A stretch of DNA of 31,070 nucleotides. Origin: an uncultured Bacteroidales bacterium (GTDB taxonomy: Bacteria > Bacteroidota > Bacteroidia > Bacteroidales > UBA932). The stretch lies in contig CAJUEK010000027.1 of assembly GCA_910585445.1 (NCBI GenBank), positions 1-31,070 of the forward strand, given 5' to 3'. A program made the translations under genes and the position numbers. The notes under the pieces are model-generated. The model was not told where the DNA came from. It was given only the letters and a program-made list of their open reading frames with translations, and searched no databases. The first letter of the stretch is position 1, and every line of letters starts with the position of its first letter. This document shows positions 14,443-23,682 of this stretch, in pieces.

Positions 14443-16902
14443 ATCCACCACGCGAATTTTAGCATATTTAAGTATCAGAATCTTCTCTCCATGCCCGTCA
14501 AAGGCTATTTTCGCCTTCAAGTCAGCGGCATTTCCGGTTATCTCGACAATCTTGCCGAACCCGAAACGGTTATGCTCAATCCTCTGTCCGGCACGTAGCT
14601 GCAGAATCGGAGTCGGCTCAAAATCAGCATCCGCAACTCTCGCAGGCACAGGCCTCGGACTCACATTGGCAGGACGTCCCTTTGGCACCGGAGCATCCGC
14701 ACGGGAAGCCGGAGCACCGGATACAGGACGGGCCGGCTGCTTCTTGACAAACTCAGGACGCGAAGACATCCCATATGCATATCCAGGCTTCTTGGAATAA
14801 GCCTGACGCCCCCACCCCTCTGAAGAATGGTGCCTTTCTTCCTCGGAAGCCATGTCAACAGTCAAAGGATTCGCAATATACTGCTGGTCGACCTCACGCA
14901 CAAAACGGCTCGGAGAATTGGACTCATGCTTCCCGTTGCGGGTACGGGTCTGCGCAAATGAAAATGCAACCGCTTTCTTGGCCCTTGTCATAGCCACATA
15001 GAACAGCCTGCGCTCCTCCTCAATATCACTTTCAGATGCCATGAAACCTCCGGACGGGAATATATTTTCTTCCATTCCCACTACATAGACATAAGGGAAC
15101 TCAAGTCCTTTTGATGAATGTACCGTCATCATAGTGACCTTATTGGAACCGTTCTCATCATCCTCCACATCAACGGCGCTCAGCAAGGACACATTCTCAA
15201 GATAATCGTCCAATGTCACAACAGGAAGATCCGCAGCAGAAAGCTCAGCCCCCTCCCCTACAAGACCCTCAGCCTGCATATCCTCGAAAAGTTCATTCTG
15301 CCTTTCTTCTATATAGTTCTTTACGCTGTTGAGAAGTTCCTCCACATTCGCTGTGCGAGACTGGCCCTCTATGCTCGTGTCGCTCTTGTAAAACGCAAGC
15401 AGTCCGGAATGCATGGCAAGAGCTGTTGCCACAGTATATGCATCCTCCTTCGGGACTCTCATGCACAGGCCATTCATCAGCTCGCAGAAATCACGTATCT
15501 TCTTGATTGCCGGAGTCTTGAGTCCATAGGATTCCAAGTCATCCGCAAATGCGGCCTTGAACAAAGACGTCTCATGGGCAAGCGCCGCAGCGGCAAGGGC
15601 AGACAATGAAGTGTCACCGATTCCGCGTGCAGGCTTGTTGACTATCCTCTTGAAAGACTCGTCATCATTAGGATTGGCAGCCAGCTTTATGTAGGCCATC
15701 ATATCCTTGACCTCAGCCCTGTCAAAAAACGAATTTCCGGAATATATCACATATGGTATATTCCTTTTGCGAAGGGCCTCCTCAAGCGCACGGGACTGTG
15801 CATTCGTCCTGTACAGGATTGCGAAATCCTGATACTGTGCAGAATCGGAGTGAATACGCGAGACAATGGAAGAAGCCACAAGAAAAGCTTCCTCCTGCTC
15901 GGTGTACGCCTGTATAAGCCGGATTTTCTCACCGGTTTCACCCATAGAGTAGCACTCTTTCGGAATGCGTGCGGTGTTCTTGGCAATCAATGAGTTGGCC
16001 GCATCCACTATGACTTTTGTAGAGCGGTAGTTCTGCTCCAGACGGAAGATGTTATGCCCCGGATAATCCTTCTTGAAATTCAGTATATTCTCAATCTTCG
16101 CCCCGCGGAACGCATAAATGGACTGCGAATCATCCCCCACGACGCACAGGTTCCCGTGCGCCTGGCTCAGTTTCTTGAGTATTATGTACTGGGCGAAGTT
16201 AGTGTCCTGATACTCATCCACCATGATGTAGTCAAAACGTCCTGATATGGTCTCCAAAGCCTCATGGTTGTCACGCAGCAGAATGTTCATGTTCAGAAGG
16301 ATGTCATCGAAATCCATCACTCCCGCCTGCCTGCATTTTGCCGCATACAGCTCATAGATGTCACATATCCTCGGCTTCTTTGCGGATGCGTCGTTCTGCA
16401 ATGCGACTGAATTTCTCCTGTAAGCCGAAGATGTCACAAGATTGTTCTTGGCCATGGATATGCGCGACAGCACATCTTTCGGCTTATATACTTTTTCATC
16501 CAGCTGAAGCTCCTTCAGGCATGTCTTTATCGCGCTCACCGAATCCCCCGTATCGTATATGGTAAATCCGGAAGGATATCCAAGAGACTCGGCAAATTCA
16601 CGCAAAAACCTTATGAACACGGAATGGAAGGTTCCCATATAGAGTCTCCTCGCACTTCGCTCCCCCACCATCAGGGCAATCCTCTCCTTCATTTCAGAAG
16701 CAGCCTTCTTAGTAAACGTCAGGGCAAGAATCCTTGACGGGTCACACCCTGTCGCAAGGATATATGCAATCCTGCTCGTAAGCACCCTGGTCTTTCCAGA
16801 CCCCGCACCTGCCACAATCAGCACCGGTCCGTCCACACAACTGACAGCCTGCTTCTGCACACTGTTCAGCCCCTCTAATATAGCAAGACATTTATTTTCC
16901 AT
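14431..16902 (-). CDS. uvrD: UvrD/PcrA-type superfamily 1 DNA helicase
   Basis: The product is 823 residues. All helicase motifs are present in order: Walker A VAGAGSGKTRVL (about 30-40), LTFTKKAASEMKER, DYIMVDEYQDTNFAQY (motif II), VVGDDSQSIYAFRGA (motif III), RLEQNYRST (motif IV), MMTVHSSKGLEFPYVYVVGM (motif V) and EERRLFYVAMTRAKK (motif VI). A low-complexity linker rich in Pro/Arg/Ala and a C-terminal Tudor-like segment (GQRIEHNRFGFGKIVEI) are typical of PcrA. It unwinds DNA 3'-5' in excision and mismatch repair and displaces proteins from DNA. ATG 16902 is chosen because the 21 codons upstream are not family-like and carry a -7 box. It is divergent from nqrA. Confidence 0.96.
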   Translation of the reverse strand: MENKCLAILEGLNSVQKQAVSCVDGPVLIVAGAGSGKTRVLTSRIAYILATGCDPSRILALTFTKKAASEMKERIALMVGERSARRLYMGTFHSVFIRFLREFAESLGYPSGFTIYDTGDSVSAIKTCLKELQLDEKVYKPKDVLSRISMAKNNLVTSSAYRRNSVALQNDASAKKPRICDIYELYAAKCRQAGVMDFDDILLNMNILLRDNHEALETISGRFDYIMVDEYQDTNFAQYIILKKLSQAHGNLCVVGDDSQSIYAFRGAKIENILNFKKDYPGHNIFRLEQNYRSTKVIVDAANSLIAKNTARIPKECYSMGETGEKIRLIQAYTEQEEAFLVASSIVSRIHSDSAQYQDFAILYRTNAQSRALEEALRKRNIPYVIYSGNSFFDRAEVKDMMAYIKLAANPNDDESFKRIVNKPARGIGDTSLSALAAAALAHETSLFKAAFADDLESYGLKTPAIKKIRDFCELMNGLCMRVPKEDAYTVATALAMHSGLLAFYKSDTSIEGQSRTANVEELLNSVKNYIEERQNELFEDMQAEGLVGEGAELSAADLPVVTLDDYLENVSLLSAVDVEDDENGSNKVTMMTVHSSKGLEFPYVYVVGMEENIFPSGGFMASESDIEEERRLFYVAMTRAKKAVAFSFAQTRTRNGKHESNSPSRFVREVDQQYIANPLTVDMASEEERHHSSEGWGRQAYSKKPGYAYGMSSRPEFVKKQPARPVSGAPASRADAPVPKGRPANVSPRPVPARVADADFEPTPILQLRAGQRIEHNRFGFGKIVEITGNAADLKAKIAFDGHGEKILILKYAKIRVVDIAE

Positions 16903-16910
16903 AACGGGCG

Positions 16911-16918
16911 CAAAAATA
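16911..16918 (-). promoter_or_regulatory. -7 box for the uvrD-like gene
   Basis: TATTTTTG on the minus strand matches TAnnTTTG and lies eight bases before the start codon, which would make the transcript leaderless or nearly so. No TTTG is seen at -33. Divergent nqrA begins 61 bp away, so both promoters share a 76-bp gap. Confidence 0.45.
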
Positions 16919-16978
16919 GGAAAAAAAACCTTATCTTCGCGGGCGATTTTTGAATAAAAACTCAAAACGGTTTATATA

Positions 16979-18334
16979 ATGTCAAACAACATCTATTTGA
17001 AAAAGGGACTGGACATTCCGATTTCCGGAGTAGCCGCCCAGACAACCAAGAAGGTGATCGTTCCTGACGTTGTGGCCGTCAAACCTACCGACTTCAGAGG
17101 CCTCGTTCCGAAGCTTCTCGTCAGGGAGGGAGACAAGGTCCTCGCAGGTACCCCGGTCTTGGCAGACAAGATGTCTCAGAAGATTCTCTTCGCGTCTCCG
17201 GTCAGCGGAACAGTGGCAGAGGTCGTAAGAGGCGAAAAGAGAAAGTTGCTTGAGGTACGCATCAAAGCCGATGCAGAACAGGAACATGTTGACTTCGGCG
17301 TCAGGAAGCCGGCCGACATGACCGCAGACCAGATTAAGGAAGCCCTTCTGGAATCAGGTCTTTGGCCAGCCATCGTGCAGAGACCTTACGGCATCATCGC
17401 AGACCCTCAGGCAAAGCCTAAGGCAATCTTCGTATCAGCATTCTCAACTGCACCTCTGGCAGCAGATCCGGAGTTCACTCTCAGGGAAGAGTTCGCGAAC
17501 ATCCAGACTGCAATCAACGCCCTCGGAAAGCTTACTGACGGAGGAGTCCATTTCTCGCTCAATGCGGCAAATTACTCAGGCACCCCGTTCCATAAGATTG
17601 AGAACGTCATCCTCCACACTTTCAGCGGCAGCCATCCTGCCGGCAATGTAGGAGTGCAGATCAGCAACATCAGCCCTATCCGCAAAGGTGAGACCGTATG
17701 GACAGTGTCACTGCTCATGCTCGCCGCAATCGGACGTCTCTTCAACACAGGAAAATACGACCTCAGGAGAAAAATAGCCGTGACAGGCCCTAAAGCGGTA
17801 AGCCCGGCTTACGTGGACGGCTATCCAGGCATATCAATGGCTGACATAAAGGAGTTCTACAGCCAGTCAGAAGAGCTCAGGTTCATCAGCGGTGACGTCC
17901 TTACCGGAACCAGCATCGGAAAAGACGGCTTCCTCGGCTTCTTCGACAATCAGGTTACAATCCTCAAGGAGGGAAATGAATACGAGATGCTCGGATGGGC
18001 AAAACCTATGAGGTTCAGCCAGTTCAGTTCATCACGCACATATTTCTCATGGCTCACTCCGAAGAAGAAATATGACATGGACACGAATCTTCACGGCGGT
18101 CCGAGGGCATTTGTCCTGAATGACGTTTACAGCAAGGTTCTTCCTATGCAGCTGTATCCGGTACACCTGCTCAAGGCATGTCTTGCACAGGATATCGACA
18201 ACATGGAAAAATTCGGAATCTACGAGGTTCTCGAGGAGGATCTCGCACTTTGCGAATATGTATGTCCTTCAAAGATTGACATCCAGCAGATCATCACTGA
18301 CGGCATTTCACTCATGCTGAAAGAAATGTGCTAA
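16979..18334 (+). CDS. nqrA: Na+-translocating NADH:quinone reductase subunit A
   Basis: The product is 451 residues, the usual NqrA length. It starts MSNNIYLKKGLDIPISG and carries the barrel-sandwich/biotinyl-like segment LVREGDKVLAGTPVLADK and, at the C terminus, the Cys-containing LALCEYVCPSKIDIQQII. NqrA is the cytoplasmic, peripheral subunit of the six-subunit complex that oxidises NADH, reduces quinone and exports sodium. It is the first gene of nqrABCDEF, all on the same strand with gaps of 5-19 bp. No insertion or truncation is seen. The -7 region upstream (TATCTTCG at 16932) is only a weak match to the Bacteroidota pattern. Confidence 0.97.
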   Translation: MSNNIYLKKGLDIPISGVAAQTTKKVIVPDVVAVKPTDFRGLVPKLLVREGDKVLAGTPVLADKMSQKILFASPVSGTVAEVVRGEKRKLLEVRIKADAEQEHVDFGVRKPADMTADQIKEALLESGLWPAIVQRPYGIIADPQAKPKAIFVSAFSTAPLAADPEFTLREEFANIQTAINALGKLTDGGVHFSLNAANYSGTPFHKIENVILHTFSGSHPAGNVGVQISNISPIRKGETVWTVSLLMLAAIGRLFNTGKYDLRRKIAVTGPKAVSPAYVDGYPGISMADIKEFYSQSEELRFISGDVLTGTSIGKDGFLGFFDNQVTILKEGNEYEMLGWAKPMRFSQFSSSRTYFSWLTPKKKYDMDTNLHGGPRAFVLNDVYSKVLPMQLYPVHLLKACLAQDIDNMEKFGIYEVLEEDLALCEYVCPSKIDIQQIITDGISLMLKEMC

Positions 18335-18346
18335 AGACTTTGAATT

Positions 18347-19531
18347 ATGAACGGATTAAGAAAATTAACAGATAAAATCAAGCCGTCTTTCGAAAAGGGC
18401 GGCAAGTTCGGATTCCTCCATTCGACATTCGATGCCTTTGAGACATTCCTTTTCGTTCCGAACACAGTGACCCGCAGAGGCTCACACGTAAGGGACTGCG
18501 TCGATTTGAAGAGAGTCATGATTATGGTTGTGCTTGCTCTTGTTCCGGCTATGCTTTTCGGCATCTGGAATGTGGGCTTCCAGCACAAGCTCGCCTTCGG
18601 TCTCAATGACTGGGGCTTCTGGAACATCGTATGGTACGGAATTGTGAAGGTAATTCCTCTCTACCTCGTATCATACATCGTAGGTCTGGGAATCGAGTTC
18701 GTTTCCGCACAGATCAAGGGACATGAAGTCAATGAGGGCTACCTCGTGTCAGGTATGCTCATTCCGCTTATAGTACCTGTTGACGTTCCTCTCTGGATGC
18801 TTGCGATTGCAGTGGCTTTTGCAGTGCTCATCGGAAAGGAAGTGTTCGGAGGCACCGGAATGAACATCTGGAACCCTGCACTCATCGCGCGTGCGTTCCT
18901 TTTCTTCTCATACCCGAGCAAAATGTCAGGTGACACCATCTGGACCGGCGGCATGACCCGCTACATGGCGGAAGGAACTGCATATGCTTCAGGCAACGGG
19001 CTTATTGACGGCGTATCGGGAGCGACTCCGCTCGCACATCCGACCGCAGAGGGCCTCATGGCTGCAGGAACAGACTTCATGGACATGTTCATCGGAACTA
19101 TTCCTGGCTCAGTCGGTGAGACTTCGGCCATAGCAATCCTCATCGGTGCGGCAATCCTCATCTGGACAGGTGTGGCAAGCTGGAAAATCATGTTTTCATC
19201 AGTTGTCGGAGGACTCGCCATCGGATATCTCGGATATGCAGTCGGCTCAACTGACCTTCCGGGCTACTATCATCTCGTAATGGGCGGTTTCCTCTTCGGA
19301 ACTGTATTCATGGCAACCGACCCTGTGACATCGGCTCAGACCGAGTGCGGAAAATGGATATACGGTTTCCTCGTAGGTGCCCTTGCTGTCACTGTACGTC
19401 TCTGGAACCCCGGATATCCTGAAGGAATGATGCTCGCCATCCTCCTGATGAACACATTCGCACCTCTGATTGACCATTATGTCATCGAGTTCTCAATCAA
19501 GAGAAGGGCAAAGAAAGTTAAAATCGCTTAA
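18347..19531 (+). CDS. nqrB: Na+-translocating NADH:quinone reductase subunit B
   Basis: The product is 394 residues with about ten membrane helices (for example VMIMVVLALVPAMLFGIW and MLAIAVAFAVLIG). It belongs to the NqrB/RnfD family and contains GMNIWNPALIARAFLFFSYP and the flavinylation motif DGVSGATPLA (221-230), in which Thr227 of SGAT is the expected covalent FMN site. It starts 12 bp after nqrA. NqrB lies in the electron path and is thought to take part in sodium and quinone handling. The ApbE flavin transferase that loads FMN is not in this window. Confidence 0.97.
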   Translation: MNGLRKLTDKIKPSFEKGGKFGFLHSTFDAFETFLFVPNTVTRRGSHVRDCVDLKRVMIMVVLALVPAMLFGIWNVGFQHKLAFGLNDWGFWNIVWYGIVKVIPLYLVSYIVGLGIEFVSAQIKGHEVNEGYLVSGMLIPLIVPVDVPLWMLAIAVAFAVLIGKEVFGGTGMNIWNPALIARAFLFFSYPSKMSGDTIWTGGMTRYMAEGTAYASGNGLIDGVSGATPLAHPTAEGLMAAGTDFMDMFIGTIPGSVGETSAIAILIGAAILIWTGVASWKIMFSSVVGGLAIGYLGYAVGSTDLPGYYHLVMGGFLFGTVFMATDPVTSAQTECGKWIYGFLVGALAVTVRLWNPGYPEGMMLAILLMNTFAPLIDHYVIEFSIKRRAKKVKIA

Positions 19532-19545
19532 TATATAATATAGGT

Positions 19546-20400
19546 ATGAATACAAACAGTAATACATATACGGTCATATATTCGACTGTCCTCGTTGTGG
19601 TGGTCGCTGCGGTTTTGGCATTTGCAGCCATGGCCCTCAAGCCTATGCAGGACGAGAACGTCAAGAAAGAGACCATTACCCAGGTGCTCACTGCCGCTGC
19701 CCAGCCTGATGCGGACGTGACAATTTCCGAGGACACCAATGTCATGGAAATGTACGTTGAAAAAATCACTGATGCTTTCTATGTTGACGGAAACGGAAAC
19801 AGGAAAGGCCAGATGAACATGGGCAAGGAGGACTTGAACAAGATTCAGGTAGCAACCACAGCTGACCTCAAGAACCAGAATGACATCATCAAGAAGATTG
19901 AGGCCGGACAGGCTGACCTTCTTTCATCTCTTGAGCTTCCGGTATATGTCCTTGACATCAACGGTAAGGAAATCACTGTGATTCCTTGCTACGGTGCAGG
20001 TCTTTGGGGCCCTATCTGGGGTTATCTTGCAGTAACAGAAGACGGAAAGACAATTGCCGGTGCTGTGTTTGACCACAAGAGCGAGACTCCGGGCCTCGGT
20101 GCAAAAATCACAGAAGACTTTTTCCAGGGACAGTTCCCAGGAAAGAAATTCGGTGAAGGAGAAGAGAGATTCGCAGTAGTGAAAGGCGGCGCAAAAGGTG
20201 CAGAGAACGGTGTTGACGCAATCAGCGGAGCCACAATCACTTCACAGGCACTCGGCAAGACCATAAACACCTGGTCAAAATACTATGAACCATACCTCAG
20301 CAAAGCTGCTGCCGCAAAGCAGGCCGCCGCTGAAATGGCCGCTGCGCAGGAAGCTGCAGAAGAAGCCGAGGCTGAGGAAACTGAAAACGTGGAGGAATAG
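19546..20400 (+). CDS. nqrC: Na+-translocating NADH:quinone reductase subunit C
   Basis: The product is 284 residues with one N-terminal membrane helix (VIYSTVLVVVVAAVLAFAAM) and a periplasmic FMN-binding domain. The motif SGATIT at 227-232 follows GVDAI, with the last Thr (232) expected to carry covalent FMN. The region ETPGLGAKITEDFFQGQF is also typical. After the domain the protein has an unusual tail of about 35 residues made mostly of Ala, Glu and Gln (KAAAAKQAAAEMAAAQEAAE and on), which most NqrC proteins lack. Fourteen bp separate it from nqrB and five from nqrD. Confidence 0.96.
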   Translation: MNTNSNTYTVIYSTVLVVVVAAVLAFAAMALKPMQDENVKKETITQVLTAAAQPDADVTISEDTNVMEMYVEKITDAFYVDGNGNRKGQMNMGKEDLNKIQVATTADLKNQNDIIKKIEAGQADLLSSLELPVYVLDINGKEITVIPCYGAGLWGPIWGYLAVTEDGKTIAGAVFDHKSETPGLGAKITEDFFQGQFPGKKFGEGEERFAVVKGGAKGAENGVDAISGATITSQALGKTINTWSKYYEPYLSKAAAAKQAAAEMAAAQEAAEEAEAEETENVEE

Positions 20401-20405
20401 CATAT

Positions 20406-21029
20406 ATGAAAGACTTTGATTTTAAAGAAACGTTTTTGAACCCGATATTCAAGGGCAATCCTATTTCTGTCCTCGTACTCGGCATCTGTTCCTCACTCGC
20501 GGTGACAGTACAGCTCAAGGGAGCATGCGTAATGGCACTTTCAGTGACCATAGTAACTGCGCTCTCAAGCCTTGTTGCTTCACTTCTGAGGAATACAATA
20601 CCTAACCGTATCCGTATCATCGTCCAGCTCGTGGTGGTAGCCCTTATGGTTATCCTCGTGGACCAGGTGCTCAAGGCATACGTATATAGTGTCAGCAAGA
20701 CATTGTCCGTATATATCGGCCTTATCATCACCAACTGTATCGTGATGGGCCGCATCGAGGCATTTGCCCTCGGCAACAAGCCTTTCGCATCATTCATGGA
20801 CGGTCTCGGAAACGGAATCGGCTATGGACTGATCCTCGTGATCGTGGCGTTCTTCCGTGAACTTCTCGGAAGCGGAACGCTCTTCGGATTCCGCATTATT
20901 CCGGAGTCATTCTACGATCTCGGATATATGAACAACGGTCTCATGATTCTTCCTCCTATGGCCCTTATCCTGCTCGGCTGCATAATCTGGGCACAGAGGT
21001 CCATACAGAAGGAACTTCAGGAGAAATAA
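20406..21029 (+). CDS. nqrD: Na+-translocating NADH:quinone reductase subunit D
   Basis: The product is 207 residues, almost entirely membrane helices, of the NqrD/RnfE family. Recognisable segments are NPIFKGNPISVLVLGICSSL at the start, YIGLIITNCIVMGRIEAFAL in the middle and FFRELLGSGTLFGFRII. A strong GGAGG at the end of nqrC serves as its ribosome binding site. With NqrE it forms the inverted-topology pair at the membrane core, where Cys residues in both subunits are thought to hold an iron site; here ITNCIVMG provides one such Cys. Confidence 0.96.
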   Translation: MKDFDFKETFLNPIFKGNPISVLVLGICSSLAVTVQLKGACVMALSVTIVTALSSLVASLLRNTIPNRIRIIVQLVVVALMVILVDQVLKAYVYSVSKTLSVYIGLIITNCIVMGRIEAFALGNKPFASFMDGLGNGIGYGLILVIVAFFRELLGSGTLFGFRIIPESFYDLGYMNNGLMILPPMALILLGCIIWAQRSIQKELQEK

Positions 21030-21048
21030 CAACTAACTCGAACAAGAA

Positions 21049-21666
21049 ATGGCAGATTATATTAGCTTATTCGTAAAGTCAATTTTTGTTGACAATATGA
21101 TATTCGCCTACTTCCTGGGCATGTGCTCATATCTGGCGGTATCAAAGAATGTGAAGACAGCCAACGGTTTGGGTGTTGCGGTTGTTTTCGTGCTTCTCGT
21201 AACTCTCCCTATCAACTACCTTCTCAATGAGTTCCTCCTTAAGCCGGGCGCACTCGCATGGCTTGGAGAACAGTACGCGACCATAGACCTGAGCTTCCTC
21301 AGCTTCATCGTCTTTATCGCAGTCATTGCGGCAATCGTACAGATTGTGGAAATGGTAGTGGAGAAATTCGCACCTGCGCTCTATTCACAGCTCGGAATCT
21401 TCCTTCCGCTCATCGCCGTGAACTGCGCAATCCTCGGCGGCTCGCTGTTCATGCAGGAAAAGGCATTCGTGAATGTCGGAGAGGCTGCGACATATGCTCT
21501 CGGCTCAGGAATCGGCTGGTGGCTTGCAATCATCGCACTCGCCGCAATCAGGGAGAAGATGGCATACTCGCATGTCCCGGCTCCGCTCAAGGGCCTCGGA
21601 ATCACTTTCATCACCGTAGGTCTCATGGGTATCGCATTCATGACATTCATGGGTATTCAGCTTTAA
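21049..21666 (+). CDS. nqrE: Na+-translocating NADH:quinone reductase subunit E
   Basis: The product is 205 residues of the NqrE/RnfA family with six membrane helices. It starts with ISLFVKSIFVDNMIFAYFLG and MCSYLAVSKNVKTANGLGVA, and later has GIFLPLIAVNCAILGGSLFM, a segment strongly conserved in this family and containing a Cys expected at the NqrD/NqrE iron site. It lies 19 bp after nqrD and 17 bp before nqrF, each with a purine-rich ribosome binding site. Confidence 0.96.
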   Translation: MADYISLFVKSIFVDNMIFAYFLGMCSYLAVSKNVKTANGLGVAVVFVLLVTLPINYLLNEFLLKPGALAWLGEQYATIDLSFLSFIVFIAVIAAIVQIVEMVVEKFAPALYSQLGIFLPLIAVNCAILGGSLFMQEKAFVNVGEAATYALGSGIGWWLAIIALAAIREKMAYSHVPAPLKGLGITFITVGLMGIAFMTFMGIQL

Positions 21667-21683
21667 TTTGGAGGATTTAGACT

Positions 21684-22943
21684 ATGCAGATGACAATACT
21701 TTTTTCTGTGATCATTTTCGTGATCCTCACACTCATCCTGGTGGCTCTCCTCCTTTTCATCAAGGCAAGGCTGACACCGTCAGGAAAAGTAAAGATTAAT
21801 ATAAACGACGGCAGCAAGATTATTGAGGTCACCCCTGGCGGCAACCTTCTTTCCACTCTTGCTGAGCAGAAGATATTTCTTCCTTCTGCATGCGGAGGAA
21901 AAGGTGCCTGCGGACAGTGCAAATGCCGCGTAACCGAAGGCGGTGGAGAGATTCTCCCTACCGAGGTAGGTTTCTTCAGCCGCAAGCAGATTGCAGCTAA
22001 CTGGCGTCTTGGATGTCAGGTGAAAGTCAAGGAAGACCTTGCAATCGAGGTTCCTGCTTCAGCTCTCAGCGTAAGGAAATGGGAATGCGAGGTCGTATCG
22101 AACCACAATGTGGCCACTTTCATCAAGGAGTTTGTCGTAAAGCTTCCTGAAGGTGAGCACCTGAATTTCCAGTCAGGAGGATACATCCAGATTGACGTCC
22201 CTGCCGTTACCGTTGACTATAAGGACATTGATGTGGATGAACAGTACCGCGAGGACTGGGAGAAGATGGGCGTATTCAACCTCAAGATGGTGAACCCTAC
22301 TCCTACAGTACGTGCATACTCAATGGCCTGCTACCCTGCAGAGGGTGACATCATCAAGTTGAATGTACGTATCGCCACACCTCCTTTTGACAGGGCTGCC
22401 GGCAAGTGGGTTGACGTAAATCCTGGAGTATGTTCTTCATACATCTACTCCCTCAAGCCTGGCGACAAGATAACCATATCGGGCCCTTACGGAGAATTCT
22501 TCCTTCCGAAGAACCTCCCTGCAGACCAGGAGCTCATTTTCGTCGGTGGAGGTGCAGGTATGGCTCCTATGAGAAGCCACATCATGCACTTGTTCAAGAC
22601 AGAGAAAACTTCAAGGAAAGTCAACTTCTTCTATGGCGCACGCAGTCTCAAGGAAGCTTTCTACCTTGAGGATTACAGCGAGATTCAGGAGGAGTTCCCT
22701 AACTTCAAGTTCCATCTTGCACTTGACAGGCCGGATCCGGCAGCTGATGAGGCAGGAGTTCCATATGTTGCAGGCTTTGTGCACAATGTGATGTATGAGA
22801 CTTATCTCAAGCAGCATGAGAATCCTGAGGATGCCCTCTATCTCATGTGCGGACCTCCTATGATGGTTGCTTCTGTGGTCAAGTTGCTCGACAGTCTCGG
22901 AGTACCTCCAGAGAATATCCTGTACGACAACTTCGGAGCATAA
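21684..22943 (+). CDS. nqrF: Na+-translocating NADH:quinone reductase subunit F
   Basis: The product is 419 residues and is the electron entry subunit. An N-terminal membrane helix (about 5-26) is followed by a 2Fe-2S ferredoxin domain with ligands Cys70, Cys76, Cys79 and Cys111 (SACGGKGACGQCKC and RLGCQ). The FAD-binding part has RAYSMACYP, and the NADH-binding part has FVGGGAGMAPMRS and YLMCGPPMMV. It oxidises NADH and passes electrons through FAD and the iron-sulphur cluster to the other subunits. TTTGGAGGATTT is its ribosome binding site. It is the last gene of the operon, and a long bidirectional terminator follows. Confidence 0.98.
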   Translation: MQMTILFSVIIFVILTLILVALLLFIKARLTPSGKVKININDGSKIIEVTPGGNLLSTLAEQKIFLPSACGGKGACGQCKCRVTEGGGEILPTEVGFFSRKQIAANWRLGCQVKVKEDLAIEVPASALSVRKWECEVVSNHNVATFIKEFVVKLPEGEHLNFQSGGYIQIDVPAVTVDYKDIDVDEQYREDWEKMGVFNLKMVNPTPTVRAYSMACYPAEGDIIKLNVRIATPPFDRAAGKWVDVNPGVCSSYIYSLKPGDKITISGPYGEFFLPKNLPADQELIFVGGGAGMAPMRSHIMHLFKTEKTSRKVNFFYGARSLKEAFYLEDYSEIQEEFPNFKFHLALDRPDPAADEAGVPYVAGFVHNVMYETYLKQHENPEDALYLMCGPPMMVASVVKLLDSLGVPPENILYDNFGA

Positions 22944-22957
22944 GTTACAATAACAAG

Positions 22958-22992
22958 AAAAGCGGCTGGCTAAAATTTAGTCAGCCGCTTTT
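22958..22992. terminator. Bidirectional terminator after nqrF
   Basis: A 35-bp near-perfect palindrome (AAAAGCGGCTG arm, one G-T pair, CTAAA/TTTAG inner arm) has A-run and T-run ends on both sides. It can stop the nqr transcript and the convergent DUF47 gene, whose stop is at 23029. Confidence 0.9.
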
Positions 22993-23028
22993 GCTTTGCG
23001 GTATTTCCTGTACAATCAGCGTAGAAGG

Positions 23029-23682
23029 TCAGTCAACGTATCTGAGAATAATTTTCCTTATATTGTCGGATACTGTCTTGCCGGCATCTGTCGCAGCCTC
23101 AAGGGTTTCCGCTATATTCTTATACTTCATCAATTCTATCGCATTCTTCTCCTGAGTGAAAATATAGCCGATATATTCCTCATATGCATCATCCGCAGCA
23201 TGCTCCAGTTCAGTAATGCGGTCACATCCGAGCGAAATCTGAGAAAAATTATGCCTGAGGTCTCCAAGCATCGAGGCTATTGATTTTATCGTGTCAGCCT
23301 CAGCACGTATATATTGCGCAAGGTCGCGCAACTGCGGATCAATGCGCTGCGGCATATACAGGAGTATTGACTTGGCGGAATCATTGATATGGTCGAGCAG
23401 CTCGTCAATGTTCAGGGCTATCGTCTGCAGGTCCGCGCGGCGTATGGAAGTGATGACCTTTTCATAAAGCTGCTCATAAAATTCAGTCAGCAAGGCATCT
23501 CCCTGCACCTCGCATGCCTTCACCTCTTTCTCAAGCACCTTCCACTCCGAACTGTCCATCGTATCCGTCATCCGGCAAAGCGCATCAGCAGCCTGCTGAA
23601 GATATGTCGCCTGCTGGACGAACGAAGGGGCATACTGATGCCTATGCCCGGTAAATTTTCTGAATAAATTGCCAATTTTCAT
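23029..23682 (-). CDS. DUF47 (PhoU-like) family protein
   Basis: The product is 217 residues and all helical, with the repeated acidic/helical signature of the DUF47 group: FVQQATYLQQAADALCRM, EKEVKACEVQGDALLTEFYE and later ITELEHAADDAYEEYIGYIF. These proteins usually lie beside a PiT-type phosphate transporter gene and are thought to modulate it. Here no transporter is next to it, so it is a solitary copy. I chose ATG 23682 (MKIGNLFRKF) as the common start of the family; the frame is open 15 codons further upstream. It is convergent with nqrF and shares its terminator. Confidence 0.88.
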   Translation of the reverse strand: MKIGNLFRKFTGHRHQYAPSFVQQATYLQQAADALCRMTDTMDSSEWKVLEKEVKACEVQGDALLTEFYEQLYEKVITSIRRADLQTIALNIDELLDHINDSAKSILLYMPQRIDPQLRDLAQYIRAEADTIKSIASMLGDLRHNFSQISLGCDRITELEHAADDAYEEYIGYIFTQEKNAIELMKYKNIAETLEAATDAGKTVSDNIRKIILRYVD

